Assembly: GCF_018390535.1 (NCBI RefSeq)
Contig: NZ_JAHBBW010000003.1
Location: 62,001 to 126,000, forward strand
Reading direction: 5' to 3'
Length of the DNA: 64,000 bases
DNA from: Bacteroides propionicigenes
GTDB lineage: Bacteria; Bacteroidota; Bacteroidia; Bacteroidales; Bacteroidaceae
Shown: positions 62,841-64,000 of the stretch, in pieces
Numbering within the stretch: the stretch's first letter is position 1
How the letters are laid out: each line of letters opens with the position of its first letter
Notes under the pieces: generated by a model
Database searches by the model: none
Seen by the model: the letters and a program-made list of their open reading frames with translations, nothing else
What the model was told of the DNA's origin: nothing
Made by a program: the position numbers and the translations under genes

Positions 62841-64000
62841 ACCAAATCTCTTATTAATGGTATGTCTTTTTCGTTTATACCCAGTTTGATAAGGGTTTCT
62901 TTATCTTTGTCGAACATATCAAGGAAAGTCTCCCGATTTCCGCTTTCCGAGGTGGCTTTCCCGTATAATTCCGCTACCTTTTCCATATTTCCCAGTCGCA
63001 ACGCTACGTGCCCTGCATTGAGATAATCTGTGGCAATAGGTTTGAGGGCAAGCACCTTATTATAATATCGCATGGCCTGTTCAAATTTTCCACTGACAAA
63101 TGAGCACCAGCCTATGGCACGCCATGCCTTGATGCAATCATTCTCCATGAGATCCAGTTTAAAGAAGCACTGCAAGGCTTCTTCATAGCGTTCCAATTCT
63201 GCCAGGCAACTGCCGATGAAGAATATGACGCTTCTGTTTTCCGGCTGTATGGCTTCTACCTTTTTGTAATGCTCCAGCGCCGATGCAAAGTCGCGTAATT
63301 GGCGATAGCAAGTGGCAAGGTGGCGGATGGTCCATACATGATCGGGCTTCAGTACATCCGCTTTCCGGTAAGCGCTGATGGCCTCTTTGTAGCGTTTCTC
63401 CTTTTGCAGGCAATATCCGGTTTTTTGAAAGATGTCTGCATCGGCATAATTCATATCTATTATTTCTTGGTAGATACTTAAAGCTTCAGTCGGGCGCTCT
63501 TTGCGGAAATGAAAATCAGCTATAGTAACCAATAATTCCGGTTTGCACAAAATATCTTTCAGTGCCGGGATACGGTGCAGAGTTATTTCCTCTTTGAAAA
63601 TATCACGGAATTCATGACGGCGTTGGCTTAACTTGAAGAAGCGGTATAGATCGTGGATGTACTGGTTGCTGATAACATCCGGACGCTGTGCGTACTGTCT
63701 TAATCCGGACGACTTGCTTTCGTCCATTAATTCATTCAGGTCCTGTGATGTCATTTGGCTTAGCATCATATTGCGTTGTGCTTGCGGAATATGTGCCATA
63801 GTAAAGCATAATGAATACTTATCACTGTTGCAGAAAAAGCCTGATTGTAGTATTAATGATAGAATGGCATTGTCTCCTGTCGGTTTCAGTCCAAACTCCC
63901 GTATAATACTGGAATGTTGCATATCGAACGGATAGAACCAGTTGTGTGGGTCTTGGAAAAACGGATAGCTCTTGAGTTGGGCAAATGTACTCATATATAC
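62837..64000 (-). CDS. Tetratricopeptide-repeat protein, probably incomplete at its N-terminus
   Basis: An ATG at 63994 would give 385 residues, but the sequence after it (QLKSYPFFQDPHNWFYPFDM) looks like the middle of a protein. The frame stays open to the window edge, so the gene probably starts beyond 64000. At least six TPRs follow from about residue 175 (AISAYRKADVLKPDHVWTIR, ALEHYKKVEAIQPENRSVIF, AMRYYNKVLALKPIATDYLN). TPRs serve as protein-protein scaffolds; partners are unknown. It is convergent with maf. Confidence 0.75.
   Translation of the reverse strand, partial: VYMSTFAQLKSYPFFQDPHNWFYPFDMQHSSIIREFGLKPTGDNAILSLILQSGFFCNSDKYSLCFTMAHIPQAQRNMMLSQMTSQDLNELMDESKSSGLRQYAQRPDVISNQYIHDLYRFFKLSQRRHEFRDIFKEEITLHRIPALKDILCKPELLVTIADFHFRKERPTEALSIYQEIIDMNYADADIFQKTGYCLQKEKRYKEAISAYRKADVLKPDHVWTIRHLATCYRQLRDFASALEHYKKVEAIQPENRSVIFFIGSCLAELERYEEALQCFFKLDLMENDCIKAWRAIGWCSFVSGKFEQAMRYYNKVLALKPIATDYLNAGHVALRLGNMEKVAELYGKATSESGNRETFLDMFDKDKETLIKLGINEKDIPLIRDLV

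Overview
The window is chromosomal DNA from a gut Bacteroides (Bacteroidales). The evidence is SusC/SusD-type genes, a SusR-less Sus-like locus, a one-piece hybrid two-component sensor/regulator, LruC and DUF4924 proteins, and many copies of the Bacteroides -7 promoter motif TAnnTTTG, some with a -33 TTTG about 19-21 bp upstream. Several reading frames have upstream TTG codons; I moved those starts to the ATG next to a signal peptide or conserved N-terminus. The species cannot be fixed from sequence alone.

Layout. 1-13.3 kb: pyruvate:ferredoxin oxidoreductase (cut by the window edge), an AAA ATPase, an unassigned ATP-grasp-like protein, two GHL10-type glycosidase-like secreted proteins, a short CstA carbon-starvation transporter with two small downstream genes, and uvrA. 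13.3-24.4 kb: a 535-bp repeat-rich spacer (51-bp inverted repeat, three 22-bp iterons), two half-size chromate transporters, an orphan hybrid two-component regulator, purL and an LruC lipoprotein. 24.7-30.9 kb: a LysE exporter, DUF4924, rfbD, a GxxExxY gene boxed by 26-bp inverted repeats, prfC, a membrane-anchored HTH protein and an HU-like protein. 31.1-34.5 kb: a sodium-pumping oxaloacetate decarboxylase (oadG-oadA-oadB).

34.6-58.9 kb is the most interesting block. On the minus strand run lacI, an MFS sugar transporter, a GH65 (probable maltose phosphorylase), and directly behind it a tripartite RND efflux pump. On the plus strand run GH53 endo-galactanase, GH2 beta-galactosidase, then susC-susD-susE-susF and a SusG-like GH13 amylase. 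The SusD, SusE, SusF and SusG homologues resemble the starch system. SusA, SusB and SusR are absent; a phosphorolytic route (MFS plus GH65) and a LacI regulator take their place, and two galactan enzymes sit inside the locus. A 14-bp LacI-type operator (TGCAAACGATTGCA, or its complement, or a half-conserved form) occurs in front of four promoters, each time centred 61.5-63.5 bp upstream of the -7 element. This implies one regulon and an activator-like position.

58.9-64 kb: a FemAB/GNAT-like acetyltransferase, then nitroreductase, a small membrane protein, a DUF2520 Rossmann protein, KdsC-like phosphatase and Maf, and a convergent TPR protein that probably runs off the window. No rRNA, tRNA, CRISPR array, prophage or recognisable insertion sequence was seen.
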